64,000 nucleotides of DNA from Methylicorpusculum sp. (GCF_030651835.1 NZ_JAUSBX010000063.1:1-64000), one strand, 5' to 3'; counted from the stretch's first letter, positions 44,328 through 54,374 are shown. Made by a program: numbers and translations. The notes: a model not told the origin generated them from the letters alone.

Positions 44328-45994
44328 GAATGGCTTGCCAGATAAGGCGTTCCACACGAATGCCTGATAAATCGCTCGTTATCGGATTGATTAAAACTGA
44401 CATCGGCTACGGCAAAACTATCTAACTTCAGATTGTAAAACTGATCGTAATAGAGTTGCAGACGCCGTTCGATTTGTTTATCGAACTCTGGCTGCACAAT
44501 TTGAGCCGTGCCGTTGCGCCGTCCGACAATCTCACCATCTTTAACCACCAAATGCCCGTTTTTAAACACGAGAGCGGCATGACCGAACATTGCCGCTTTG
44601 TCCGCTTGTTCAGTGTAAACGGCAATATCGGCAACGGCACCCGGCATTAAATGCCCCCGATCCGCCAAACCTAACAATTGGGCCGCTGCGGTCCGGGTCA
44701 TGATCGCAATGTCATACAAGGTAAATTCTTTATGCAGATCTTTAAGCAGCGACATTGCGACCGCTTCCTGATTCAACTGCGCCATGCACTCCAGGCGATA
44801 GTCTTTATCCATTAATAACCGGATCAGAAAAGGGTACATGGTAAAAGGTCCGCCATTGGGATGATCGGTTGTAAAAAACAGCCGCCAGGGGTCTTCTGCC
44901 AGCAGAAATATCTCCAGGCCGATTAACCACTGCAAACTATTGACGAAACTGGACTCTTTATAGCAATAAGGGACAACGCCGCCGCTACCCTCGCATTCAG
45001 CATCCAAGGCCACCCATTTGTTGGGTGAGGCGTCATGTCTGCGGCTGTATTGGGCGATCACGTCCCCGGAAATCGTCACTGTTTGCGCAAATAGAACCTG
45101 CCCTACGTCCATTGTAATATTCGGATGTTTTTTGAAGCCATCAATCAACTTGGCCGCAGCCGTCGAAAATCCGCGATTGCCTTCGTTGCCGTACCCGTAA
45201 AACTGGATATGCGCCAAATGCATTGGCAAGCCTTGGGCGGCCTCCATGGTTGCCAGCGCAGTATCGACATTGCCGGGAATGCCTAAATTATTGCAATGCA
45301 CATGAACCGGATGTGGAAGCTGGATTTCACAAGCGGCACGTTGCAAGGTTTGCAAAATATGCCGCGAACTGACACCGTATTCAGGAACCTGATCATCAAG
45401 GTCAAAGCTGCGAGCATTTGACTTAAACGCATTCGCGCCACCGGCGTTAATAACTTTTAAACCCAGGCAGCGCGTGGCATGCAACGTCCAGGCTACGTAA
45501 TCGTTAATCTGATTTTGAGCAACTCCGGTCCGTAATAAGCGCAATAAATAATCATCATTACCCAGTATCGCAAGTCCTGCTGTATCGATGATAGGAATAT
45601 CCGCCATTTGCAGATGCGCATCCAGAGCATTAATCGGCAGCACAGCCGGTTCAACAACTGTCGTATAACCCATGAGCGCATAGCGGTAACCGGTTTCTGT
45701 CGCCGACCAACGGGCCGTGCTGAACGGATGGTTGAGCTTGCGGGCCAGAAAATTGCGGTGTTGTTCGGGCAATAACAATCGGGCGGTATTGACGTTGCCC
45801 CCGGCAATATGACTATGAATATCAATGGCACCGGCCATGACGACTTTCCCGGTTATGTCATATTCCACATCGGCAAGGCTGGCAGATTCGGGATGATTGA
45901 CAATGACACCGTCGCGAATATAAATATCGCTGACAACACCTTCTTGCTTTTGGGCCGGATCGTATATTCTTCCGCCTTTTAACCGAATCAACAT
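44324..45994 (-). CDS. fhcA: FhcA/FmdA-like formyltransferase/hydrolase subunit A
   Basis: The 556-residue amidohydrolase-fold protein is homologous to formylmethanofuran dehydrogenase subunit A. In aerobic methylotrophs FhcA with FhcB, C and D releases formate from formyl-tetrahydromethanopterin in formaldehyde oxidation. Metal-site motifs appear intact: DIHSHIAGG (HxH), a lysine in NAFKSN, HVHCNN, LAHIQFYGYG and FFTTDHPNGG. FhcB, C and D are absent nearby; instead it lies between COG0523 genes in a Zur-linked unit. It may be an alternative subunit for zinc shortage, or the genome's only copy relocated. It starts at ATG 45994, 48 bp after the second COG0523 gene. Confidence 0.92.
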   Translation of the reverse strand: MLIRLKGGRIYDPAQKQEGVVSDIYIRDGVIVNHPESASLADVEYDITGKVVMAGAIDIHSHIAGGNVNTARLLLPEQHRNFLARKLNHPFSTARWSATETGYRYALMGYTTVVEPAVLPINALDAHLQMADIPIIDTAGLAILGNDDYLLRLLRTGVAQNQINDYVAWTLHATRCLGLKVINAGGANAFKSNARSFDLDDQVPEYGVSSRHILQTLQRAACEIQLPHPVHVHCNNLGIPGNVDTALATMEAAQGLPMHLAHIQFYGYGNEGNRGFSTAAAKLIDGFKKHPNITMDVGQVLFAQTVTISGDVIAQYSRRHDASPNKWVALDAECEGSGGVVPYCYKESSFVNSLQWLIGLEIFLLAEDPWRLFFTTDHPNGGPFTMYPFLIRLLMDKDYRLECMAQLNQEAVAMSLLKDLHKEFTLYDIAIMTRTAAAQLLGLADRGHLMPGAVADIAVYTEQADKAAMFGHAALVFKNGHLVVKDGEIVGRRNGTAQIVQPEFDKQIERRLQLYYDQFYNLKLDSFAVADVSFNQSDNERFIRHSCGTPYLASHS

Positions 45995-46042
45995 GTTTTG
46001 GGTCCCATTAACTCAGAATAATTATTTGAACCACGAAATTTA

Positions 46043-47029
46043 CTAAATTCGGCATTCATCTAATGCACTAAAAAACGCTTCACGGGGCAAATTGCGGCCG
46101 ATGAACACCATAACGCTTTTGCGATTTTCGTCTATTGCCCAGGGCTTGCCGAAATCATAATTCATCAACATATGTACCCCTTGATAAATTACGCTGGATT
46201 CATGGCCTTTGATATTCATGATGCCTTTGTAGCGAAGCATATCCTGCCCATAAATACGAATCATCGCATCCAGGAAGGCAAGAATGCGTGAAGGATCAAA
46301 TGCCTGATCGCTTTGATAGACGAATGAGGTAACCTCATCGTCATGTTCATGACTCACGTCGACAAGAAAATCAGGCTCAATTTCCAAAATCGTTTGCAAA
46401 TTAAAGCCGCTAATATCGAGGATGTCACTCAAATTGCACTCACCAAAATTAGCCTGTTGAATCGGCGCACGCGGATTCATCGCTCGTAATCGCTTTTCCA
46501 GGTTATTCAGGCTTACCGGTTCTGACAAATCACTCTTTGTCAGCAGCAAACGGTCGGCAAACGCGACTTGTTCCTGGGCTTCATGATGTTCATCCAGTTG
46601 TTGTTGCGCGTGCTTGGCATCGACAACGGTGATAATCGCATCCAGCGAATAAAATTCTGCAATAGCTTCTTCGACAAAAAAGGTTTGGGCGACGGGCGCA
46701 GGATCCGCTAAACCGGTTGTTTCGATAATGACCCGGTCGAAATGAATTTGCCCGGTTTTACGCTTTTCGCTCAACTCACCCAGAATGCGCACCAAATCAC
46801 CACGTACCGTACAACAAATACAACCATTATTCATTTCGACAATTTGTTCATCCCCTTGAATCAAGAGATCGTTATCGATACCTTCCTCGCCGAATTCATT
46901 TTCAATGACAGCGATCCGCTTCCCATGCTCCTCGGATAAGATGCGATTCAATAAGGTGGTTTTACCGGCCCCCAGAAATCCGGTCAGAATGGTTACGGGC
47001 ACTGGATCGTGTTGATTTGACTCGGTCAT
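46043..47029 (-). CDS. COG0523 metal-chaperone GTPase (second)
   Basis: The 328-residue G3E GTPase resembles YjiA-type proteins, with Walker [22 protein letters not shown], the CXCC loop in [21 protein letters not shown] and TKSDL. A His/Asp-rich stretch (VSHEHDDE, about 224-231) before the C-terminal CobW domain could bind metal. Its length is normal. It precedes fhcA by 48 bp and follows the DUF1826 gene after 104 bp. Confidence 0.94.
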   Translation of the reverse strand: MTESNQHDPVPVTILTGFLGAGKTTLLNRILSEEHGKRIAVIENEFGEEGIDNDLLIQGDEQIVEMNNGCICCTVRGDLVRILGELSEKRKTGQIHFDRVIIETTGLADPAPVAQTFFVEEAIAEFYSLDAIITVVDAKHAQQQLDEHHEAQEQVAFADRLLLTKSDLSEPVSLNNLEKRLRAMNPRAPIQQANFGECNLSDILDISGFNLQTILEIEPDFLVDVSHEHDDEVTSFVYQSDQAFDPSRILAFLDAMIRIYGQDMLRYKGIMNIKGHESSVIYQGVHMLMNYDFGKPWAIDENRKSVMVFIGRNLPREAFFSALDECRI

Positions 47030-47133
47030 GCAGAATCTCCGGGTTATAGCTTAACGATAGGAACAGAGGAACGATTGTTGCGTTTTAACTGGCTCTCAAT
47101 AACGAGTGAGCAGGCAATTTTCAGTTAGAACCA

Positions 47134-47802
47134 TCAGGCAAAATCCAGGGTGAGCAGTAACCGCCGTGGCAGATCGGCGCTGAGTTTTGGCGAACGATGC
47201 ACGGCACCGTGCAGTTCGTTACCTGTCCAATTGCTGCCTTTCAAAAGACCGACCGAATACGCCGGCATGGTATGAATAAAGCTTGAATCACTCACCATTC
47301 CTGATGAGTCATCTTTTGAATCATGCCTGACAAGAACCGGTTTTATGCGCTTAACCTCTTTGTCCTCAAGCCATTCAGTCCCTATGCCGCCGTAAGTCGA
47401 AACCAGTCGGCACGGAACCGCATCGACATGAAACTTCGGGCACATCGGGCGATCCAGGGTACGCAGGCGCAAACCCACCCGTTTAAGATCAAACAAATCG
47501 CAAAACAAGGTAGTCAGATGAGCAATGTCCTGACAAAAAGCGGGATAGCCTTCGAGGTGGCTCGCCGCAGGTATCAGCCTGGAAAAATCAAACGTATTGA
47601 CCGGCAAATTCTCGATAACGCCGATATCGACAGCGCTTTGCAGCAACTCGCCGATAAAGGCTTCAACACCGGGATCTATTGCCCGATTTATCTGGCAAAT
47701 GTTAACGCTGTCTTCATAAATTCGCGTCAGATCGGCTAAATCATCCGAAATTATCGCTTCTGAATAGGCCGGTTTAAAAATAGTGCGGGGATTGGCGGAC
47801 AT
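47134..47802 (-). CDS. DUF1826 protein
   Basis: The 222-residue protein matches DUF1826, a family noted in zinc-regulated COG0523 neighbourhoods. CPKFHVDAVPCRL and a later HGAVHRSP give an HxD...H pattern resembling the iron triad of 2-oxoglutarate oxygenases. That similarity is my inference. The C-terminus RRLLLTLDFA is strand-like. It lies 28 bp after the ZigA-like gene, so co-transcription is likely. Confidence 0.85.
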   Translation of the reverse strand: MSANPRTIFKPAYSEAIISDDLADLTRIYEDSVNICQINRAIDPGVEAFIGELLQSAVDIGVIENLPVNTFDFSRLIPAASHLEGYPAFCQDIAHLTTLFCDLFDLKRVGLRLRTLDRPMCPKFHVDAVPCRLVSTYGGIGTEWLEDKEVKRIKPVLVRHDSKDDSSGMVSDSSFIHTMPAYSVGLLKGSNWTGNELHGAVHRSPKLSADLPRRLLLTLDFA

Positions 47803-47830
47803 TATTTCTTCCTCATTCTCTCAAGGTGTT

Positions 47831-49057
47831 TTATTCCATCTCAGCCGGAGCCGGTTCAAGCCACTGTGGAAAATTATCCTGAAACTGTCGCCAGGCTTCA
47901 GGGCCAAGGTCTAATTCTTCATCGGACAGCAGGCAATTATCCAACTCTTGCCGGGTTTGATCGGCATTGACATTTTGACCAATAAAAACCAGTTCCTGAC
48001 GGCAATCACCGAACCGCGTCTGCCAGTTGGCTTTAATATCGGCAATGTGTTCTTCCGGCCATTCGGACTCAGGCACTGAAGCCCACCAGCGTCCGGCACA
48101 GCCGTGCTGCATCATGCCGCCGGCTTGTGACCAGGTGCCTACCCATTCGGGCCGTGATGCCAGCCAGAAAAACCCTTTGGAACGCAGCAAGGTACCGTTA
48201 TCCCAATCGCCCTCATGCAAATAGTCATAAAACCGGCCTGGATGAAAAGGACGGCGGGCGCTGTAAACAAAACTGGCAATGCCGTATTCTTCGGTTTCGG
48301 GCTGATGCTCGCCGCGCATTTCTTTTAACCAGCCCGGCGCTTGCGCGGCTTTGTCAAAATCGAATGTCCCTGTGTTTAATAATTTAGCGAGCGGTGCCTG
48401 CCCCATGACCATAGGAATGATCTCTGCATCGCGGTTTAGCTGCCGCAGTATGGCTGTCATATTGGCTATTTCATCGGTACTGACCAAATCGATTTTAGAA
48501 ATCAAAATGACATTACTGAATTCAATTTGATCGACCAGCAGATCGGCGATATTGCGCTCGTCATCTTCGCCTAATTCCGCATTGATTTCTTTCAATGATT
48601 GCGCTTCCATGTAATCACGCATGAAATTGACGGCATCAACGACAGTCACCAGCGTATCCAGTTGAGCAATATCCGATAAACTGGTGCCAAGTTCGTCCCT
48701 GAAAGTAAAGGTTTCAGCTATCGGCATCGGCTCTGCGATACCGGTTGACTCGATCAGCAAATAATCAAAACGACCTTCTTTAGCCAATTTTCCGACTTCT
48801 ACCAATAAATCTTCGCGCAATGTGCAACAGATACAACCGTTGCTCATTTCGATCAGTTTTTCCTCGGAGCGGCTCAACGATAATTCGTTCTTAACCAATG
48901 CCGCATCGATATTGACTTCACTCATATCATTAACAATCACGGCAATCTTCAAATTTTCCCGATTGTTCAGGATATTGTTCAACAACGTGGTTTTCCCTGC
49001 GCCTAAAAAGCCGGACAGGACTGTGACGGGGAGTTTGCGTGGAAAATCTTCAAGCAT
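47831..49057 (-). CDS. ZigA-like COG0523 zinc metallochaperone GTPase (third)
   Basis: The 408-residue COG0523 protein is of the long form seen in ZigA and related Zur-regulated members. It has Walker [28 protein letters not shown] in [22 protein letters not shown] and SKIDLV. An extended C-terminal CobW domain contains [13 protein letters not shown]. It is the first gene of the unit, with TTGAGG 9 bases before ATG 49057 and a Zur-box-like palindrome just upstream. It probably allocates zinc to essential clients under shortage. Confidence 0.93.
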   Translation of the reverse strand: MLEDFPRKLPVTVLSGFLGAGKTTLLNNILNNRENLKIAVIVNDMSEVNIDAALVKNELSLSRSEEKLIEMSNGCICCTLREDLLVEVGKLAKEGRFDYLLIESTGIAEPMPIAETFTFRDELGTSLSDIAQLDTLVTVVDAVNFMRDYMEAQSLKEINAELGEDDERNIADLLVDQIEFSNVILISKIDLVSTDEIANMTAILRQLNRDAEIIPMVMGQAPLAKLLNTGTFDFDKAAQAPGWLKEMRGEHQPETEEYGIASFVYSARRPFHPGRFYDYLHEGDWDNGTLLRSKGFFWLASRPEWVGTWSQAGGMMQHGCAGRWWASVPESEWPEEHIADIKANWQTRFGDCRQELVFIGQNVNADQTRQELDNCLLSDEELDLGPEAWRQFQDNFPQWLEPAPAEME

Positions 49058-49075
49058 CTTAAAACCTCAATGAAT

Positions 49076-49106
49076 TTTACAAATGTTATAACATAACCTT
49101 TGTAAA
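49076..49106. promoter_or_regulatory. Zur box
   Basis: A 31-bp palindrome begins TTTACAAATG and ends CCTTTGTAAA, centred at 49091. The inner 23 bp match the gammaproteobacterial Zur consensus (GAAATGTTATA-N-TATAACATTTC) at 18 of 22 defined positions. Reading leftward, TATAAC within it could be the -10 of the COG0523-led unit, so zinc-loaded Zur would block transcription. Divergent hemW starts 80 bp away. Confidence 0.82.
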
Positions 49107-49185
49107 GCGCAAAACACTTCCCCTCTAAATTTAGAACCCGTGAGTGTTACACTAGCTTTTTATTCAACAGCAACCGTAAACCGAT

Positions 49186-50316
49186 TTGATCCCGCTTAGC
49201 CTTTATATCCATATTCCCTGGTGCATCAGAAAATGCCCTTACTGTGACTTTAATTCCCATGCAGTCAAGAGCGAACTTCCTGAACAGCGCTATGTCTCCG
49301 TGTTACTAAACGATCTGGAACATGATCTTCAGCATTTTGCTATAGCCCGACCGATCAACAGTATTTTTATCGGCGGAGGAACGCCAAGCCTGTTTTCACC
49401 CGAAGCGCTCAATAGCTTATTGGAAGGTATTAAACAGAAAGTCGGTTTTTCGGATAATCCGGAAATAACTCTGGAAGCCAATCCCGGCACTTTTGAGCTG
49501 GATAAGTTTGCAGAGTTTAGAGCACTAGGGATTAACCGCCTGTCAATCGGTGTTCAGAGTTTTAATGACACCTTGCTGCAAAAACTCGGCCGGGTACATT
49601 CGTCTAAAGAAGCGATTCGTGCCGCTGAAACAGCGCATCAGGTAGGATTTAACAATTTTAACCTGGACTTGATGTTTGGACTGCCCGCTACGGACAATCA
49701 TAGCAGCCGGACAGACGTTGAAATGGCGATCAAACTGAACCCCGCACATATTTCGTTTTACCAGCTTACGCTGGAACCCAATACCTTGTTTCACAAGTTT
49801 CCACCACAATTGCCCGATGATGAGCATATCTATGCGGAGCAACAGGCATGTCAACAGGAGTTAGCCGATCACCAATACGGCCAGTATGAAATTTCAGCTT
49901 ACAGTAAGCCTGGTTTCGAGTGCCGCCATAATCTTAATTATTGGCAATTTGGCGATTATCTGGGTATCGGCGCGGGTGCACATGGCAAAATAAGTACTCA
50001 TCTGCCAAAGGGCATATTCCGCACCGCCAAACCCAAAAGCCCCGAAATTTATCAAGCCCAAACGCATCTTCAACCGAGCGTCGCGATAGGAACCGATGCG
50101 TTGGCATTGGAATTTCTAATGAACCAGCTTCGGCTTAAAAAAGGCTTTACGCTGAGCCAATATGAACGCATGACAGGATTGAGCGCCGAATCGTTGCAAC
50201 CCGCATTAGCCGAGTGCCTCAGTCTCGGTTTGATCAGTCATGAAGAGACTATTTACAAATGCAGCGAAAAAGGCTGGAATTTTCTGGACTCCGTGCTCGA
50301 AAGGTTCATTCGTTAG
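49186..50316 (+). CDS. hemW: HemW-like radical SAM haem chaperone
   Basis: The 376-residue protein has the radical-SAM cluster CIRKCPYCDFNSH and family segments FIGGGTPSLFSP, LGINRLSIGVQSFND and LDLMFGLP. It lacks the N-terminal extension of true oxygen-independent coproporphyrinogen oxidase HemN, which favours HemW. HemW binds haem and is thought to insert it into respiratory proteins. The start is a TTG at 49186; no ATG lies upstream of the conserved YIHIPWC. It is divergent from the Zur-linked unit and could share its regulatory region. Confidence 0.92.
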   Translation: MIPLSLYIHIPWCIRKCPYCDFNSHAVKSELPEQRYVSVLLNDLEHDLQHFAIARPINSIFIGGGTPSLFSPEALNSLLEGIKQKVGFSDNPEITLEANPGTFELDKFAEFRALGINRLSIGVQSFNDTLLQKLGRVHSSKEAIRAAETAHQVGFNNFNLDLMFGLPATDNHSSRTDVEMAIKLNPAHISFYQLTLEPNTLFHKFPPQLPDDEHIYAEQQACQQELADHQYGQYEISAYSKPGFECRHNLNYWQFGDYLGIGAGAHGKISTHLPKGIFRTAKPKSPEIYQAQTHLQPSVAIGTDALALEFLMNQLRLKKGFTLSQYERMTGLSAESLQPALAECLSLGLISHEETIYKCSEKGWNFLDSVLERFIR

Positions 50317-50382
50317 CCCTCGCGGGTTATACTAATCGCTGCACTGACAATCATTAAGCCCTCATTCGGAAGCACTCAACCT

Positions 50383-51042
50383 ATGCTAGCGTTTCAAAAA
50401 GACTTTATTCACTACACCTTGGACTGCGGCGTACTCAAGTTTGGTGAATTCCAGCTCAAGTCAGGCCGTATCAGCCCCTTTTTTTTCAATACCGGTTTAT
50501 TTAAAACCGGCGCGCAATTGGGCAAATTGGGCGAATTTTATGCACATGCGCTCATTGAATCCAAATTACCTGTCGACGTCTTGTTCGGCCCCGCATACAA
50601 GGGCATCCCGCTGGTCTGCGCAACGGCAATCGCTTATGCGCGGCTGGCCGGACAAGATATTCCGTTTGCGTTTAACCGTAAAGAAGCGAAAGACCATGGC
50701 GAGGGCGGCACTCTCGTTGGCTCGGAATTGGCTGGTAACATTCTGATACTCGATGATGTCATTACTGCCGGAACCTCAGTCAGGGAGTCTGTCACCCTTA
50801 TCAGAGCCGCAAATGCCAAACCGGCCGGCGTTCTGATTGCGCTGGATCGTCAGGAAAAAGGTGAAAACCAATTCTCGGCCACTCAAGAAGTTAGTGCCAC
50901 TTTCGACATGCCTGTATTTTCTATAATAAGCCTAGAGCACATTATCGAATATCTGAATGAACAGCCTGAAGCCAACCACTATTTAGAGAAAATTAATGCT
51001 TACAGGGAACAGTATGGCGTCACAAATTCTCGTACCGGATGA
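50383..51042 (+). CDS. pyrE: Orotate phosphoribosyltransferase
   Basis: The 219-residue enzyme converts orotate and PRPP to OMP in pyrimidine synthesis. It has LKSGRISPFFFNTGLF, AYKGIPLVCATA, NRKEAKDHGEGG and the PRPP loop ILILDDVITAGTSV. The length is normal. The gene follows hemW after 66 bp on the same strand and precedes the dynamin-like gene by 107 bp. Confidence 0.97.
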   Translation: MLAFQKDFIHYTLDCGVLKFGEFQLKSGRISPFFFNTGLFKTGAQLGKLGEFYAHALIESKLPVDVLFGPAYKGIPLVCATAIAYARLAGQDIPFAFNRKEAKDHGEGGTLVGSELAGNILILDDVITAGTSVRESVTLIRAANAKPAGVLIALDRQEKGENQFSATQEVSATFDMPVFSIISLEHIIEYLNEQPEANHYLEKINAYREQYGVTNSRTG

Positions 51043-51149
51043 TTTATAGCCGCAGCGGACTAACAGTAATCAAGATATAGTCTACAATTACCCCGAAACA
51101 GGTTTTACCGACTTGACCCCTGCAGACCAGTGACAGCAAAAGGCTTGCC

Positions 51150-53096
51150 ATGAGGAACTTGGAATTTAAAGAACAACTGCACGAATATTCGCAGTGGCGC
51201 AGCCAATTGATACAAGCCATAGAAATGTATCAGGAATGGCGGCAACGTTATGCCATGAACGATATTCACAGCACTGAAATGCTGCTTAATATTCTACATG
51301 GCCTTGAATCTGACCGGATTACACTGGCGTTTGTTGCAGAGTTTTCCCGTGGAAAAACAGAACTGATTAATGCTCTGTTTTTTGCAGAAACCGGCGTCCG
51401 TTTACTGCCCTCTTCACCCGGCCGCACCACCATGTCGCCTACCGAACTTTTTTATGATGAAAAAGGGGGGCATTATATTCGCTTACTCAATATTGAGAGC
51501 CGTCTGGAAGACATTTCTCTCAGCGAGTACAAAAAAAAGCCGGAACGCTGGAACCAGATTGATCTGGATTTTGATTCCCCCACTCAAATGCAGGAAGCAT
51601 TCAAAGAGTTAGTCGCCACCAAACGAGTGCCTCGCGAAGTCGCTGATAAACTGGGGCTTTGGAATGAAAAAGAGGCCGCTGAACAAGGCATCGTCAATCC
51701 TGAAACAGTAGAAATTCCTTGCTGGCGTCACGCGTTGATAAGTTTTCCTCACCCCTTACTTAAGGAAGGCTTGTGCATACTCGATACCCCGGGTTTAAAT
51801 GCGCTGGGCACCGAGCCCGAGCTGACGTTGAATATGCTGCCCAGTGCTCAAGCCATTATTTTTGTTTTGGCTGCCGATACGGGCGTCACCAAGAGCGATC
51901 TGGAAATGTGGCGTAACCACGTCAGTAACACGCGTGGCGAGCGAAAGCAGGGCCTGGCCGTAGTCATGAACAAAATTGATGCCATGTGGGATGATCTGGC
52001 GGGTGATTCAGGTTATGAAGCTTCGATAAAATCTCAAATCAAAACCTGCGCATCCATTCTGAATATTGATGAATCCTTGGTTTTTCCTGCCTCCGCCAAA
52101 CAAGCCTTATTGGCTAAAGTTAAATCGGATGATGCCTTATTGCTAAAAAGCCGGTTGTTCGCACTGGAAAATTACCTCGCGAATGACATTCTCAAGCAAA
52201 GACGCAATATTATTCTCAGCACTATCAAACGGGATATCGGCTTCCTGGTGACCGAATCCTCCAATTTAACCGACACGAAGCTGAGTAATGCTTCAAAACA
52301 ACTGGAAGAGTTCAAGAAGATAGATTTTGAAAATCATGAAATGACTGACAAACTGATGGCGGAAACCCGTGATCGTCAGCAACATTACATGTTGAATATT
52401 GAGAATTTTCAAGCCAGCAGAAAAGTGTTTAGTGTTCAGGCCAAAATATTGGTTGATTCCCTGTCTAGCGAACGCATTGATGAAATAATCAAAAATATGC
52501 GTATCGAGATGGCTAAAAGCCTAACGACTTATGGAATGAAACAGAGCATGCGCAAATTATTCGACGAATTGCGCGAAGTCTTACAGGACTGCGTCGATAC
52601 CACAAATGAAACGCGGAGACTGGTCAAAGCTATTCATAAAAAATTCCAGGATGAATACGGGTTTAAGGAAATAGAACCCCAGCTGTTTTCGATCAAGCAG
52701 TACCAATTCGAACTGGAACAAATATTTGAAGAAGGCGAGGCGTTTCGAAACAGTGCTCGTACGACAATGACCGAACAAAGCATCGTGATCAATAAGCTCT
52801 ATTCAACTCTGATTAATAGAGCCAGGACGATATTGAAAACAGCCAACAAGGACGCTACAACATGGTGCAATAGCGTGCTAACGCCACTGATGCATCAGAT
52901 TAAAGATCATAAAAAGCAAATTGAAAGCCGTTTGCAGATGCTGAGGAAAATCAACGAGTCAAAAGGCAGTGTAGCGGAGAACATTACACAACTGGAACAA
53001 GAACTTGAACCGTTGAAAAGACAAAGGAATGAGCTGAGTACCATTATAAAAGCCATGCAAATGGAACCGCCTCCCTCTATGATCGAAAATAATTGA
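51150..53096 (+). CDS. Dynamin-like GTPase
   Basis: The 648-residue protein has an N-terminal helical segment and a GTPase domain (about 55-340). Its G1 motif is AEFSRGKTELINAL (a GxxxxGKS/T variant with Ala in the first position). G2 is around SPGRTTMSPTE, G3 is DTPGLNALG and G4 is NKID. A long helical/coiled-coil region (about 360-640) resembles the middle and effector segments of bacterial dynamin-like proteins. Such proteins remodel membranes, and roles in division, envelope stress or phage response are known for different members. There is no membrane helix. It stands alone before a terminator, so no context clue is available. Confidence 0.85.
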   Translation: MRNLEFKEQLHEYSQWRSQLIQAIEMYQEWRQRYAMNDIHSTEMLLNILHGLESDRITLAFVAEFSRGKTELINALFFAETGVRLLPSSPGRTTMSPTELFYDEKGGHYIRLLNIESRLEDISLSEYKKKPERWNQIDLDFDSPTQMQEAFKELVATKRVPREVADKLGLWNEKEAAEQGIVNPETVEIPCWRHALISFPHPLLKEGLCILDTPGLNALGTEPELTLNMLPSAQAIIFVLAADTGVTKSDLEMWRNHVSNTRGERKQGLAVVMNKIDAMWDDLAGDSGYEASIKSQIKTCASILNIDESLVFPASAKQALLAKVKSDDALLLKSRLFALENYLANDILKQRRNIILSTIKRDIGFLVTESSNLTDTKLSNASKQLEEFKKIDFENHEMTDKLMAETRDRQQHYMLNIENFQASRKVFSVQAKILVDSLSSERIDEIIKNMRIEMAKSLTTYGMKQSMRKLFDELREVLQDCVDTTNETRRLVKAIHKKFQDEYGFKEIEPQLFSIKQYQFELEQIFEEGEAFRNSARTTMTEQSIVINKLYSTLINRARTILKTANKDATTWCNSVLTPLMHQIKDHKKQIESRLQMLRKINESKGSVAENITQLEQELEPLKRQRNELSTIIKAMQMEPPPSMIENN

Positions 53097-53104
53097 TAGC
53101 CCTG

Positions 53105-53135
53105 GTGAAAAGGTGGTTAATTTCACCTTTTTCAC
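53105..53135 (+). terminator. Hairpin after the dynamin-like gene
   Basis: GTGAAAAGGTG (53105-53115) pairs with CACCTTTTTCAC (53124-53135) with one bulge, nine bases after the stop. The T-run is inside the stem rather than after it, so termination is likely but not textbook. Confidence 0.6.
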
Positions 53136-53221
53136 TGCTTCCTCGACTGAAACCCCATCCATCCGGTAAATCTCACAGTCATTCCTGATGGCATCGCCCC
53201 CTCTTTAAGCCCTTTCAACTC

Positions 53222-53292
53222 GTAGGATACGATAAACAGCGCGCACCGCATCGGTTCGCGATTGATGCGGTTCGTGCCCCACCGTATCCTAC
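53222..53292. repeat. Palindromic repeat sharing a core with the 1.8-kb copy
   Basis: Perfect outer arms GTAGGATACG (53222-53231) and CGTATCCTAC (53283-53292) enclose ACCGCATC (53245-53252) and GATGCGGT (53264-53271). The segment TCGCGATTGATGCGGTTC also occurs at 1787-1804, where the outer arms differ. The rest of the 53097-53502 gap holds only the terminator hairpin and the start region of the next gene. Confidence 0.7.
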
Positions 53293-53502
53293 CGCCCTGT
53301 TAAATTTCATGCTAATTCTGGATTGGCATTCCTGACTTTAAGCCCTTCCAGAAAGATTTGAATAAACTTCTACCCGCACCTGATGACAATACAAGGTAAA
53401 ATCGTCTGTGAGATTAATGAGACGTAATGGTCTATTCTTTGCCGAACGATGCATTGATATGACTTGGCGTTGTCTAGCCACACTCATTCAGAGGAGAGAT
53501 TT

Positions 53503-54363
53503 GTGGGAAGATATGATTTATATGAACGAAAAAAGCCAATAGGTTTAATCATAACCCTATTGATAATTTTAATGGCTGCAATCGCCGCAGGGGCCTGGTT
53601 TTATTTTAATCCACAAGAAGTTGAGAGCGCTAATTCGGGATTGACGACTCAAGAGTTGGCCTTGCCTGTTGCAACCATTCAGGAACAAGGCTCGTCAGCC
53701 AACGCACTCAATTTATCGTCTGAAACCTTGCCGAAAATCAGTACGGAAGAACCCTCATTGGGCAGTGACCAAGCGTTGCCTGCATTGGAAAATAGCGATG
53801 ATTTTTTCCGAGAACAGGTTGCCAGATTATCACCGGGTTTTAGCCCATGGTTAAAAGAGGACGAGCTCATTAGAAAGTTTGTCATCATCGTTAACGATTT
53901 TTCTCAAGGGCTTAGAATTTACAAGCATATGAAACCGTTTACTTTAACGGAAGCTTTCATTGCAGAAAAAGATAACCAAGGCCTGTACCTCTCGCCTAAA
54001 AGCTATCAACGCTACAATCAAATGGCTTCAGCCATTGACGACATTAATGTTAAAGATGGCTTACAAACATTTCGAACTTTGAATGCGCTTTTTCAACAGA
54101 TTTTCAAAGAATTCAGCTATCCGGAAAGTTACAGTGTGGATGATCTTTTCCAAAAAGCCGCTGCCGAAATTTTGACCGCTCCGGTCATCGACTCACGTAT
54201 TGCTTTGACCAAGGCCAAGCTAGGCTATAAATTTAATGACCCAAAACTTGAGACGCTTAATCCTGTGCATAAACAGATGATCAGGATGGGGCCTCAGAAT
54301 ACCCGAATCATTCAAAATAAACTGCGCCTGTTGACCGAAGGCCTCGCCAACATGATGCCATAG
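53503..54363 (+). CDS. DUF3014 membrane-anchored protein
   Basis: With the GTG start at 53503 (AGAGGAG about 8 bases upstream), the product is about 286 residues. An in-frame TTG at 53464 is less likely. It has a short cytoplasmic part (GRYDLYERKKPIG), one membrane helix (about 14-36) and a low-complexity periplasmic linker. The DUF3014 domain (about 100-285) includes LPALENSDDFFREQVARLSPG, FVIIVNDFSQG and LYLSPKSYQRYNQM. The function is unknown; periplasmic location is expected. It converges on the giant kinase, with a shared terminator hairpin. Confidence 0.82.
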   Translation: MGRYDLYERKKPIGLIITLLIILMAAIAAGAWFYFNPQEVESANSGLTTQELALPVATIQEQGSSANALNLSSETLPKISTEEPSLGSDQALPALENSDDFFREQVARLSPGFSPWLKEDELIRKFVIIVNDFSQGLRIYKHMKPFTLTEAFIAEKDNQGLYLSPKSYQRYNQMASAIDDINVKDGLQTFRTLNALFQQIFKEFSYPESYSVDDLFQKAAAEILTAPVIDSRIALTKAKLGYKFNDPKLETLNPVHKQMIRMGPQNTRIIQNKLRLLTEGLANMMP

Positions 54364-54374
54364 CTTTATAAACC

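Noticed and set aside
51150-53096. Dynamin-like gene as part of an antiphage island
   Set aside because: The neighbours are pyrE and hemW, with no nuclease, integrase or composition shift.
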